This document shows, piece after piece, positions 46,449 to 56,717 of a DNA stretch of 64,000 bases. Position 1 is the stretch's first letter, and each line of letters starts with the position of its first letter. The DNA is taken from positions 38,972 to 102,971 of the forward strand of contig MDYQ01000084.1 in assembly GCA_003024175.1 (NCBI GenBank). The letters are read 5' to 3'. This stretch comes from Planoprotostelium fungivorum (taxonomy: Eukaryota; Evosea; Variosea; Cavosteliida; Cavosteliaceae). Position numbers and translations under genes: made by a program. The notes under the pieces were generated by a model. The model saw nothing but the letters and a program-made list of their open reading frames with translations. It was not told where the DNA came from and did not search any database.

Positions 46449-47180
46449 ATGATCGGCAAGACCATCATCATCTTTGTGGCTCTCTTGTCCCTGGCGGCAA
46501 CCAAGATCCTCTCCATCCCATCTGAATATCGCGCTCACATTACCTCCGTCGAATTAGACGGTAGCCCCCCGCAAGAGCAGTCTGACCTGGAGTTTAGAGG
46601 TAACGTCAGCACCTTCATCACCCTGGTTTGGGCGATCGCTGGCCCGATGAGCCACGAATAGAGACGAGACGATACGACCTCAACAACCACTGGTACTACG
46701 AGATCGACACGTACCTGAATGGTAAGGTGAGTCCGTCTTCTGATGGGCCACACCTCTTAACGTGCGTCGCAGACAGTGTGCAAAATGACCCCGTTCGAGG
46801 AAAGCGTCTACGAGATCGATCCGACAAACAACCCCATCGCTTGGACGGTAAATTACGGAGTGTGAGGAGACGATAGAAGGGAGGGACTGAACGTGAACAC
46901 AGCAACACATTGCGACCTTGCCACATCGGAGACGACATCGGAAGAAGGGTGAAGTTCGATCAAGGACCGGATGCCAGTGAGATGTGTGTCTCTCTCGATG
47001 GTACTCGCCCCATCTACTTTGGTGCCGCAACCATCTCGCAGAGGTATCACGTCATCTCGAATTGGACTGTTGGAGAAGAGCTGAGAAATCTGCCTCCTCT
47101 TCTCACCGTCAATGATGCCGACTGTCAGGTGAGATGATGATGAAACCATCGGCGACTCACTCGATCAGGTCTACTACTAG
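46449..47180 (+). pseudogene. first tandem secreted paralogue, frameshifted
   Basis: Signal peptide MIGKTIIIFVALLSLAATKI, then PSEYRAHITSVELDGSPPQE and DLEFRGNVSTFI, as in the two sister genes. After STFIT the frame leads to a stop (..MSHE), while the +2 frame reads GLGDRWPDEPRIETRRYDLN, matching YDWPAKVEHEVKRFDF of the second copy. One base therefore appears missing near 46623-46626. Downstream exons (VYEIDPTNNPIAWTVNYG; LRPCHIGDDIGRRVKFDQG; WTVGEELRNLPPLLTVNDA) are open and normally spliced, ending VYY at 47180. It is either a recent pseudogene or a sequence error; intact promoter and splice sites favour recency. Confidence 0.7.
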
Positions 47181-47401
47181 AGGGCACTGCTCCTTTCGAA
47201 TCAATAAATCATGATGAAATAACGATATGCATGTGTTACGCAAGATCGTGATCGAGGGGAGCTCTTGACCTGACCAGTTGATTCATTCATCGTCAGGAGT
47301 GGGTATTTGAGTGAGTGACCCCCCTGTTAAGTGAGTATATGAGTATATGGAGGAGAGGATACTCGAATACTCACAACAGTTATCATCACACGTGCGATGA
47401 G

Positions 47402-47553
47402 ATGGCGTCACTCCTGAGACAGGAAGATGCATCCGAGCAAGAGTCCAACAAGAAGAAGGATACAGCATCAGTGAAGGTAGGTCATGCGTGATCATCTTCA
47501 CCACACGATGTGATTTGTGATGTGATGCGACGTGTGTTGTATAGATTCAATAA
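47402..47553 (+). CDS. candidate very small protein (27 aa)
   Basis: Exon 1 reads MASLLRQEDASEQESNKKKD and TASVK; a GTAGGT...TATAG intron of about 65 nt leads to IQ and a TAA that lies inside AATAAA, as in several other genes here. Charged, with no signal peptide. It lies between the first and second secreted paralogues and has no counterpart after the second. Confidence 0.28.
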
Positions 47554-47756
47554 ACGTAACGCCTCATACCGGTGCTTTGACACATCCATCACTGCTCATT
47601 CTCAATCACGAAAGCTCCAGCGATGTCGCGGTGAGAGGAATACCTGCCGAATGCATCCGTCGGATCAGAAGTGCTTCTGTTGAAGCCGTATTGGCTGTTC
47701 CAAGGCACATCAAATTTCACACGGGAACCGAGGTTATACAGCGCGGAAAATCTCGA

Positions 47757-47792
47757 CCGCGAGATGACAAGGAAGAGCCTTCAACTCGCAGG
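47757..47792 (+). promoter_or_regulatory. palindromic upstream element, copy 2
   Basis: CCGCGAGATGACAAGGA...CCTTCAACTCGCAGG, 75 bp before the ATG of the second paralogue. It has the same outer and inner arms as copy 1. Confidence 0.6.
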
Positions 47793-47831
47793 TCAGGACA
47801 AATTGGCTGAAATTCATTCTCTCTCGGCAAC

Positions 47832-48598
47832 ATGATCGGCAAGACCTTCTTCTTTGTGGCTCTCTTGTCTCTGGCGGCAGCCAAGATCCTCTCTTTCCCG
47901 TCGGAATATAGAACACACATCTCGATGGTTCAGATCGCGGCGAACCCTGCGACGCAGGAAGCTGATCTCGAGTTCAGAGGCAACGTCAGCACCTACATCA
48001 AGAAATACACGCCCAGTAAATACGATTGGCCTGCGAAAGTAGAGCACGAGGTCAAGCGATTCGATTTCAACACCTTGTGGTCATATCAGATCCAGTATGA
48101 GGATGGTGTGGTGAGTTAATCGTTCGAAGAGCGACACCACCTCAAGTATTCTACAGACGACCTGCACGAAATCTAAATTCGAAGCTGGTAGGTCTCTCGA
48201 TGAGTTTGAAAATCCCATCAGTTGGACCATCGACAACGGAGTGTGAGATGTGATCGAAAGTGTCTCATCTGACATCGACGCAGTAACACGTTGATGCCCT
48301 GCTTCCTTGGAAATAAGATCGGGAGGAAGGTCAAGTGCGTTCCAGGCATGGAGTACATGGACATGTGCGTCACCCTCGATGGCACACGCCCCATCTACTA
48401 CGGTGATGAAGGGGTCGTGATAGACTATTACGTCTTCTCGAATTGGACAGTGGGTGCCGAGCTGCAGAGACTGCCTCCTCTCCTAAATATCGACGACGTG
48501 AACTGCAAGGTGAGACGATGGTGAGCTGTGGTGACTCACGCGAGCAGATTGTCGAGAGTACGTGCGAACCCTCCGCATCAGGAAGCGATGATGAATAA
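47832..48598 (+). CDS. second tandem small secreted protein
   Basis: Four exons. Signal peptide MIGKTFFFVALLSLAAAKIL, then SFPSEYRTHISMVQIAANPA and DLEFRGNVSTYIKKYTPSKY. Later exons: TTCTKSKFEAGRSLDEFENP, ISWTIDNG, then NTLMPCFLGNKIGRKVKCVP, MCVTLDGTRPIYYGDEG, NWTVGAELQRLPPLLNIDDV, and the tail IVESTCEPSASGSDDE. About six cysteines, probably disulphide-bonded, and N-glycosylation sites (NVS, NWT) support export. I recognise no family; it appears lineage-specific. The stop TAA is inside AATAAA at 48594-48599. Confidence 0.75.
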
Positions 48599-48880
48599 AA
48601 TGATGCAACATGTGCAAGATCAGACGAGGCATCTTCTGTCTTGTCATTGTCCACATTCAAAGTTCAACGTCGTAGAATCGTCGATTGATCCACTGATGGT
48701 GCATCAGTCAGTGTCTCTGATGAACAGATTAGACCTCAACAATTCGGGAATTGGAGTCCTTGTGGAAGGAACACCTGCCGGATGTGAATACATCACAGAA
48801 GTACTTCTGCTGCTCTGAGATCGTATTGACAGTTCTTACTTACTCTGTCAAACTTCAACTTGGGAATTTGAATATCCCGC

Positions 48881-48915
48881 CCGCAAGATGACAAGGACAA
48901 GCTTTCATCTCGCGG
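48881..48915 (+). promoter_or_regulatory. palindromic upstream element, copy 3
   Basis: CCGCAAGATGACAAGGAC...CTTTCATCTCGCGG, 75 bp before the third ATG. The arms AGAT/ATCT and CCGC/GCGG pair with one central mismatch. Confidence 0.6.
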
Positions 48916-48955
48916 GAGGTAATAAATTGGCTGAGATTCATTCTCTCTCAGCAAC

Positions 48956-49718
48956 ATGATCGGTAAGACCATCGTCATCGTTGCCCTCTTGTCTCTGGCG
49001 GCAGCTAAGATCCTCTCCTTTCCCTCTGAATATAGAACCCACATCTCGGACGTCGAGATAGATCAGAGCCCATCGAAGGAAGAATCTGATCTCGAGTTCA
49101 GAGGCAACGTCAGCACCTACATCCGAGAGTTCTATGGTCTGCCCTATTATCCTGACGACGTAAGAGGCGAAGTCAAGCGGTTCGACTTCAACACATTGTG
49201 GTTCTATCAGATCAACAAGTACGTGGATGGCACGGTGAGTCAACCATTTGAAGCAACTTCTCACACACCACAGTCGGCGTGCACAAGGTCCAAATTCGAA
49301 GCGGGCAGGCAACTCGACGAATACGAAAACCCCATCAGCTGGACCGTCAACAATGGAGCGTGAGTCAACCATACGAGGTGAAGACTGAATCCACATGCAG
49401 CAACACGTTGAAACCTTGCTTCTACGGGGATAAGATAGGCAGGAAGGTGAAGTGTGAGCGAATCGATTATGCAAATGAGATGTGTGTGACACTGGACGGC
49501 GCTCTACCTCTCTATTCCGGCGATCCATCATCCGTCGTCAGCTATCGCATTTACACGAATTGGACCGTGGGAGTGGAGTTGAAGTGGTTGCCTCCTCTTC
49601 TGAACATCAATGATGCAGACTGCAAGGTGGACATGATGTCGAGCTCATCGTCTATAGTTAACTCGAACAGATCGTAGACAGTCAGACGATAAACGTCCCC
49701 ATCGATGAGAAGAGATGA
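48956..49718 (+). CDS. third tandem small secreted protein
   Basis: Signal peptide MIGKTIVIVALLSLAAAKIL, then SFPSEYRTHISDVEIDQSPS, DLEFRGNVSTYIREFYGLPY and EVKRFDFNTLWFYQINKYVD. Exon 1 ends at 49234. The next exon begins SACTRSKFEAGRQLDEYEN, then NTLKPCFYGDKIGRKVKCER, MCVTLDGALPLYSGDPSS, WTVGVELKWLPPLLNINDAD, and a last exon IVDSQTINVPIDEKR. Exon pattern and cysteine positions match the second copy. Tandem duplication with shared upstream elements suggests co-regulated extracellular proteins; function is unknown. Confidence 0.77.
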
Positions 49719-49941
49719 TCACGTGTTGAATAAACGCTTCGTCGTTACACATCTCCTTGTTCATGATCGGCTCAGAAGAGAGAGGAGTGATAGTTATATC
49801 TACAGTCTATTTTTCTTCGTTTGATAAAATTGATAATCTGTCGCCACTGAGGCCAGCAGGGACATGGAAGCTTGTGAAGAAAAATAGTATGGTTGTCGTT
49901 ACGTGTCCTCTTCTTTTGTGATGTTGATGATGGTGGCGTGA

Positions 49942-50268
49942 TTAGGAGGATGAGACCGGCAGGATGCTGTAGAAATAGGGAGACAGGAGGAGTTCGTTGG
50001 CCATCATGTCTAGATCGGCGGCGGTGGAATGGATGAGATCACTCAATTTGCCCTCGAAATGATCCCACTGTCCTCCCACGGAAGCAACCCATCTCTATAA
50101 CAGTGGTCAGACGTCACTCATCGTGTGACGATCCACCACCTGATGTTCGTATTGATCGTCTCTGATGATTCTGAATCCTTCCATCGTGTTCTTCGAAGTG
50201 TGTGTTGTGAATGGCTTGGTGTTTAATATGACCAGTGCTCTCGTCCAACTCTGTTTCCATGGCATCAT
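49942..50268 (-). CDS. hypothetical protein (about 93 aa)
   Basis: Two exons. The first starts at 50268 (MMPWKQSWTRALVILNTKPF, then MEGFRIIRDDQYEHQ); after a 45-nt GTGGTG...TATAG intron the second reads RWVASVGGQWDHFEGKLSDL, IHSTAADLDMMANELLLSPY and FYSILPVSSS. The C-terminal half is amphipathic helical. It overlaps no other supported gene. Family not recognised. Confidence 0.5.
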
Positions 50269-50299
50269 TTGAGCTGTCTACACCCCACCTTTCCGTTCA

Positions 50300-50560
50300 G
50301 AAAACACTGGAGCATTCCACAAAGTAGCAGCCTGGGCCGAGATTGGTTGGACACCCAGGCTCCAAGACTTCAAGTTTGGTGGTATGTCTTAGTCCCAGCG
50401 AGATGCCCAGCCGCTGCCGCTCACTGTAATATCTCTCCCCCGGGAAAACGTGGGTTGGGTGTTTTACCACCCACGCGGCCTTGGGATGAGTGGAAGGGAA
50501 ACAATCAGCACCTCACACTGGGCACTCGATCGGAGCTGTTGCTTTAGGCGCCTCACGGTA
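50300..50560. other. GC-rich stretch with strong inverted repeats, possible structured RNA
   Basis: Composition differs from the surrounding AT-richer intergenic DNA. It contains GCCTGGG...CCCAGGC (about 50329-50360) and CGTGGGT...ACCCACG (about 50447-50475, loop rich in T), plus CAGCG...CGCTG. An open frame across it has no ATG start in context and no motif. I could not match it to SRP, RNase P/MRP, U-snRNA or telomerase signatures. Confidence 0.3.
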
Positions 50561-50721
50561 TGTCAGTTATACATTTCGGCTGTTGGCGTCATCTAACAAT
50601 CTTGGTGTCGATTTTGTATGGGCTGGGAAATGTGGGACGGGTGGAAGATGAGACCAAAGGGCGTCAGGAAACTCTTAATCGTGTGAAGAAAATCAGATGA
50701 TCTAAACAGAGCGTTCGCAAG

Positions 50722-51012
50722 ATGGCAGGAGGGCGGTCTCACACACAGCTCGCACCATACCGTAACTGCGACAGAGTCTACAAGGTTCTTTCATCTGTCG
50801 TCTTACTACATCACGTTGAGAACTTCTCACCTTGTTCTCACTCTGTCGTAGTGTCATATGAAAGAAAGTCTGTGTTGGTGTGTTTAACTCTCGTTTGTGT
50901 ACTCGCCTTATTAGGAGCGCTTTTCCGCTACAGCGCAGTATTTAGACAATGTCGTGATGCGATTTGTGATTCAACGACCCTTTCCACTATCAAAGTTAAA
51001 GCCATTGATTAA
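50722..51012 (+). CDS. small single-pass membrane protein (96 aa)
   Basis: A single-exon frame: MAGGRSHTQLAPYRNCDRVY, one clear membrane segment (SVLVCLTLVCVLALLGALF) in the C-terminal half, and a short Cys-containing tail ending STIKVKAID. Unlike most genes here it lacks an intron. No family recognised. It lies 152 bp upstream of the next gene on the same strand. Confidence 0.45.
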   Translation: MAGGRSHTQLAPYRNCDRVYKVLSSVVLLHHVENFSPCSHSVVVSYERKSVLVCLTLVCVLALLGALFRYSAVFRQCRDAICDSTTLSTIKVKAID

Positions 51013-51164
51013 CTGTGCACGTCAGGCTTCCGGTTGATTGACCGATCCACCTGACGCATTTTCCACAATGAGGAGCGCACAGAACTCTTTCGGTGGAATG
51101 CACATTTCCACGTCCGCAAAATTGGAGTAATACCCCTTCCATCTCAGTTGGTCTTAACGCATCG

Positions 51165-53519
51165 ATGCATCGCAGTTTCATCCTTCTCTTCTTCGCATCC
51201 TGTATCCTCGCACTGACACAAGGTGAATCTTTACCCATCTCTCCGATTGATCGTCACAGAGCACAAGATTGGGATCACGAATGACACATTCTTCATCACT
51301 CAACATCCCCTCACTGGTTCTTCCTTTTGGAGCGTCGAAGTCAAGCCTGATTTATGTGCGTTGACATCATCTCACGTGGTTGATCAATTCCTCCAGTTAC
51401 CTGCACTGGGACAGATGATAACACTCCTGAACAAGACATATACATCTTCTGTGAAAGGACACGACATCTCGATTCTGCCATGGAGAATGTCATAGTGGCA
51501 GTCACCGAGAGAGGTGTGATCTTGGACGATTGCAGGATGATGGTGTATGATGTTGACAAATTTACAAGATTGGGTGGAACTACCTCAAGATGGAAGAATC
51601 GAGAGAAGAGAAGAAGTCTATAGAGCGGTCACATTAGCCGGCTCCATCATCGATTTCAAACCGAAATGGAACCCCACATTGGCCGATGTCCATCATCGTA
51701 CCGATCCGATCGAAACTGTCTTCTTCATTCACATATTGCCCACGTCTCACCTACAAGAAGAGGACATCTCAATCAACGTAAAAGGTGAGTTTCATCACAA
51801 TCTGAACATCCGAAATGTCATCACGTCACATTAAGATGCATCTCTCGATGAAAGTCCTCACACGATGGAGATCAGCGCACGTCGATGTTCATCTCACGCT
51901 GCACCGATCACGGTGGCTGATCGAGTCGACAGATCCCGTCGTGCTCCAATCGAACGAGACTCAATCTATCGCATTACCCGTCGGAGTCTGCGGTATACCC
52001 AGCGGAGAAATGCGCAGGTACCACTGGCAGACTGACGCTACCGTCACCGTGCAAAACTCTGTGAGGGATCCGTCGGCCCAAAGTTTTGCGCCCGAAGGAT
52101 CTGGCTGGAGCTGCTCTTACGCTGACTCCCTCGTCACCAACATAACCAACGTTACGTTTCAAGAGAGTCCCCACTTTTCTCTCTCAATCGGTCAACGCAT
52201 CAGCTTGCATCATTCTCCTCCCTCGTTCACCTTTGACATCCATTCGAACTGCTCAGATACGCAGTATGTGAGTGTCGTCACGAGTGGTTATTCGGTCCAC
52301 TTGTATGGAGGTGGAGAGGCAAACGTGGTCGCCGTATCAAAGGACAAGACGCTGAGCGGATATGCCATCGCGATGAGCGATCGCATCGATGATGATGTGA
52401 TGATGGTGGATCAATTGGGTGAGACGTAGTATGTAGAGATGTCATCGCTGACGTCAGATAGATATGATGACAGTCGATGTGTCTTCTGAGAACTTCACAT
52501 CACCGTCGGGGCAGACGATCGTCATCGTGCGATCACATACGATCACCGCACTGAATGTAATCTATCCACCCACCGATTGTTCTCTCCATCAGATGAACCG
52601 AGAGGGTGCACTCGTTCGCCTCAATGGAATCCATGCCATCACGTGGGTCCCTGATTCGATGCACAAACCACGATTGACAATCTCAGTGGTCCGAATTTAC
52701 CTCTCATCGTTTATTTCCATCGGCCTTCTACTGTTGTTTGGAAGATATTACGTGAGCATTTAAATTTGAAAATTGAAAGTCTCATGAGATGCGACAGCAA
52801 CTCACGGATCGGACGCACCTCTTTACGATGAGAGCTACTTGACGAACTTCATTCTACCTCCTCTCAGCTGCGTGCGATATACTTCGGAGGACAGCAGTTC
52901 GACCGTGCGAGTGGATGCCATCTTGGGAGATGATGACGTCTTTCTCCCCGGAGGAAGAGAAGGAACTGATGTTCGAGTCTGCTCTCTAATGAAGATGATG
53001 AGCGCTCACATCATCATCAAGAACGGAACTTCAAGAGGAGGTTTGTCTTTTTATCATTCAGAATTGATTCCGGATTTTAATCTCATTTTTGACAGCTGCA
53101 CCGATATCAAGATTGGAAGAGGGATACGTCTATACGAATCGAACTCTGGGATATATTCGATTGAAACCATACGAAGCCGTGCAGTTCAGCTCCTCTGTGT
53201 CTTTCGATTGGTTGAGATTCATCGGTAGAGAACTGTTCGTGTTACCTTCATCACCTGTGACCATCATCAACAATGGAACGGAGACGGAGAGGTTTTTTGT
53301 CTATCCTCCTTTCGAAGAGCCTCTCGTGCCTTTCAGCTACAGCCAACTCCAAGGTGAGATGAAGGATGAGACGACAGATGATGAAGAGATGCAGTGTATT
53401 CGGGAATCTTTCAAGTAGAGAACGAAGGAGTGCAAGTGTCCATGGACAGCAACGATTCAACCCCCCTCTTCATCGGAGGCGTCATGTTCTTCATCTCGTG
53501 TCTTCTCATCACCTTGTAA
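51165..53519 (+). CDS. type I membrane glycoprotein, family unknown
   Basis: The start gives MHRSFILLFFASCILALTQ, a signal peptide; a 37-nt intron follows and the frame goes on EHKIGITNDTFFITQHPLTG. Later exons include RAVTLAGSIIDFKPKWNPT, IALPVGVCGIPSGEMRRYHW, VQNSVRDPSAQSFAPEGSGW, FDIHSNCSDTQYVSVVTSG, LPPLSCVRYTSEDSSSTVR, LRFIGRELFVLPSSPVTII. The last exon carries VENEGVQVSMDSND and a terminal membrane helix (PLFIGGVMFFISCLLITL) with almost no cytosolic tail. Many N-x-S/T sites indicate a lumenal or extracellular beta-rich ectodomain. Exon joins at 51.45-51.65 and 52.7-52.85 kb are not all resolved. Confidence 0.58.
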
Positions 53520-53572
53520 CATCCTGCATCATCACGATGACCATGTCATCAATAAACTCCATTCCATTCGAT

Positions 53573-54567
53573 TTATTCGTGTGGTTGTACGTCCGGCAGC
53601 CAAAAGTAAAGACTGGTGTCTGCTGACGCGAACATCATGGTCATCGGGTTCCATCGTATCGGACCGACTCCTTTCGTCCCTTGTTTCCATTGGTGTAAGA
53701 TCTGGCCGCTGCTCGAGCTCCAGCAGTAGATGGTGCCATCGAGGCTTCCACACAGGACAAACTGTCCATCTGGTGTGAAGGTGGCCTCATCTGCCAGCAC
53801 GCCCGGCGCTCGGAGAGTCTGCATCACATCTCCATTGTAGGCATTGAGGATCAAGATGATCTGATTGGATGTGGACAGAAGCATCATCTTTCCATCGTTG
53901 GAGAATTCGATGCGAGTCCAATCGAAAGAGAGACCCTTGGAAGGTACGGTGAAGGATGCAAAGGGGCCCCTCTGATAGAGTTGAACATCAAACAGTTTGA
54001 TGGTGCTCATGCTTCCAGCGACGGCGAAGATCAATCCTTCCGTATCGAAAGCCACGCGCCCTGGCTTGAATCGAGGAGAAGACATCAGACCCTGTGGTCG
54101 TTTAGACGAATCAAGGGATGCACGTTATATGTCACCTGGCAGACATTCGTGTTGAGATCCCAGAGTCGAACCGTTCCATCATTGGAAGAGGATAGGAAGA
54201 GATCTGATTTTGGACAGAGTGATATGGAGTTGACTTTGTCTCTGTGTCCTTTGAAGTACCTCAGATACCGATTGTCGTATAGAGATAGATAGCGGATCGA
54301 ATGGTCCCAGCCACTAGATGATGCGACCAATACGGTCTCTCTTGCGTGGGTGAAAATGGCTTGATCGACTCCGTTTCTTCGTGCGTATACCGTTTTAAGA
54401 TGCTTTCCCGTTTGTGTATTGTACAGTTGGAGTGATTCATCGTCTGAGGATGTTAAGAGGAGCTCTCCGTCGGATGATATGTCTATGCTGTTGATCCTCT
54501 TCTCATTGTCTTTGAAGACCTTGGCCGTTTTGAATTTGAAGACATTCTCCGGTGTGATTTTCAACAT
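53573..54567 (-). CDS. WDR82: WDR82/Swd2 WD40 protein
   Basis: A seven-blade propeller subunit of SET1/COMPASS and of the PNUTS-PP1 transcription termination complex. Two exons, 54136-54567 and 53573-54091, with a 44-nt intron. It has family blocks: KVFKDNEKRINSIDISSDGE, GVDQAIFTHARETVLVASSS, DHSIRYLSLYDNRYLRYFKG, NDGTVRLWDLNTNVCQ + GLMSSPRFKPGRVAFD, EGLIFAVAGSMSTIKLFDVQ, GPFASFTV, and the terminal FASADTSLYFWLPD. The length (about 316 residues) fits. The stop overlaps AATAAA. It converges on the membrane glycoprotein gene with 53 bp between stops. Confidence 0.93.
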
Positions 54568-55075
54568 CGATGGATGCGATGTGATGTGATGTTGTCAAAT
54601 AACTTGAATTTCAACTTGAAGATCTCTGCTTCGTGTCAGAGCTGACGGCGTGATCAGACCATCACATCAACAAGAACAGCTGCGATCGCAGCTCAGTGTG
54701 AAGGTGATCGACTGTGATCGCTCACCGTAATCGACAAGAGGTTCACACGCCCTTTCACTCGTCCAGAGATGCCTCACCTGATCACAGTTGACACCTCGTA
54801 CGGTCTGTACTATCTAGAATATGCGGCGGCGATGTCTGGATATAGAGGACAACTTTTTTTGCTCTTGTGGTGGAAAGTGATGACTCTTTCGTGAATTTTC
54901 GTTCCATCAAAAATGGGAAGGCTGGACGTGATCTGTAGTTTAGCCACAACGCACATGCACGATGAACACGCACGCACTCACCTACACGCTACTAGTATTA
55001 TTTTATTTCGATAGGGCTTTGGCTAACACAGTTAATGAGACCATATCTTGTACCTATCTCACGGACAGGTGATGA
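54568..55075. other. upstream region of WDR82 and CNNM
   Basis: A divergent promoter interval. I find no supported exon in it, although the first exon of CNNM (start codon and signal peptide) is expected on the + strand here, because the CNNM frame lacks an ATG before its first membrane segment. A GTGATCGA/TGATCGCTCAC-rich patch lies near 54700. Confidence 0.4.
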
Positions 55076-56437
55076 TGTCACATCAAACGAAACACGTACG
55101 TTCGAATTGACTCTTTGAACAGCACGATACAATGTGGCGATGTTACATTTGGAGAAACACTGCCACCACCCATCGCGAACACAACAGTGAACGTCATTGT
55201 CACTATCGCACTCATTGCTGCGGCAGGTGAGACTGTCTTCATCTATTAACTCGTCTGACTGAGTCAAGGACTTATGTCAGGACTCATTATCGGTTTGATA
55301 TCGTTAGACGAACTCAAGCTTCGCGTCATCTTGTTATCAGGAACGCCTCACGAGAAGAGGCTGGTCAGCAGAGTGTTACCCATCGTCCGACAACACCACT
55401 GGATGTTGGTCGCCCTCTTACTCTGCAACTCGGCTGCCATCGAGACCCTTCCACTCTTTCTCGACAAACTTGTCGATGAGATCACGGCTATCATCATATC
55501 CGTCACCGTCATTCTTGTCTTTGGAGAGTAAGTCCTCTCATCCTCCGCATGCCTCTCACAGAACCCATAGAATCTTACCCAATGCACTTTGCATGAAGTT
55601 TGGAATCGCCGTCGGCGCTTACACATCGTGGATCGTTTGGACAATCATGATCGTCACGGCTCCCATCTCTTGGCCGTTGGGGAAAGCACTCGATTTTGTC
55701 TTTGGACATGAAGGGATGAAACGATTCGAGAGACAAGAGTTGAAATCATTGGTCAAGATCCATGCAGCTGAAGGGCCCATCAGTAAAGAAGAGGCATCTA
55801 TCATCACGGGAACGATCGACATGAGACATAAGAAGGTGGATGTGATCGTGATTGGACATCCATCTCAATCGATGCAGGTGAAGGACTGTATGACGCCCTT
55901 CTCTTCTGTGTTCATGATGCGAACAACAAAGAAATTGAGAAGGACAACTGTGGCCAGAGTGAGTCGAATCATCTCCATCTTCCATCACTCGTGGACATCA
56001 AGTGCTTCTCATCTCATCTCATATAGATGTTTGCTTCTGGTTTCTCTCGTATATTGGTTTACGAAGGAGAGAGACAGAACATCAAGGGTGTCCTACTCAT
56101 CAAGCAGCTGGCCGTCTACGATCCAAACACAGAGATGACGATTCAAGAAGTCGGTTACGATCGCATACAGAGCGTATGTGAAGATAAGAGCATGAGCGAT
56201 ATGTTCACAGAGTTCTACACGAATCGATGTGAGGGGTGATATGATGGACGTGGAGTGTTGACCGTGACAGCGCACATCATGTTGGTCCGATGTTTAAAGA
56301 CGAGTGAACCCGTGGGCATTATCACATTGGATGACGTCGTGACGCAGTTGATTGGAGTTGAAATCCAAGACAAGATCGATCGGTTAACGCCAGCCGGTGA
56401 GTTCTCTATCGAACCTCAGGGATGTTCCATCTTCTAA
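55076..56437 (+). CDS. CNNM/CorC-type divalent cation transporter (DUF21 + CBS pair), 5' end unresolved
   Basis: Membrane protein of the CNNM/ACDP family, linked to Mg2+ export or Mg2+ sensing. The N-terminal segment is extracellular (RIDSLNSTIQCGDVTFGETL), then come DUF21 helices: VNVIVTIALIAAAGLMSGLI, IGLISLDELKLRVILLSGTP, LVALLLCNSAAIETLPLFLD, AIIISVTVILVFGE and WTIMIVTAPISWPLGKALDF. The cytosolic CBS pair follows (VKDCMTPFSSVFMMRTTKK; FSRILVYEGERQNIKGVLLI; MLVRCLKTSEPVGIITLDDV). It ends QGCSIF. No C-terminal cyclic-nucleotide-like domain is seen, as in fungal Mam3-type proteins. The start codon was not found. Confidence 0.85.
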
Positions 56438-56717
56438 TGCAAATCAGAACGAATCGGCAGAGTGTTCCAGTTACTCCTCAAACCATCGAGAGACATGATC
56501 CCATCTTCCTCCCTCTCTTGGTCTAATTTAGAATCCCAGCCGCTCTTACACTCCGCATCGTTCGACCCTCGCTCCACCCTTTAGAAGGTAGTAGTATAAC
56601 CCTTGAGGTGCTGCAATAAAACGGATTCTATTTGTAGAGGAGGCGGTTTTCAACTGGAACGGATGTTGACAGCCGTTGAGCAATAGCCACAAGGAGAGAA
56701 GAAGCCGATCACACTCC

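Noticed and set aside
50269-50547. 92-codon plus-strand frame over the GC-rich segment
   Set aside because: No ATG at its start and no protein-like pattern; the inverted repeats explain the sequence better.
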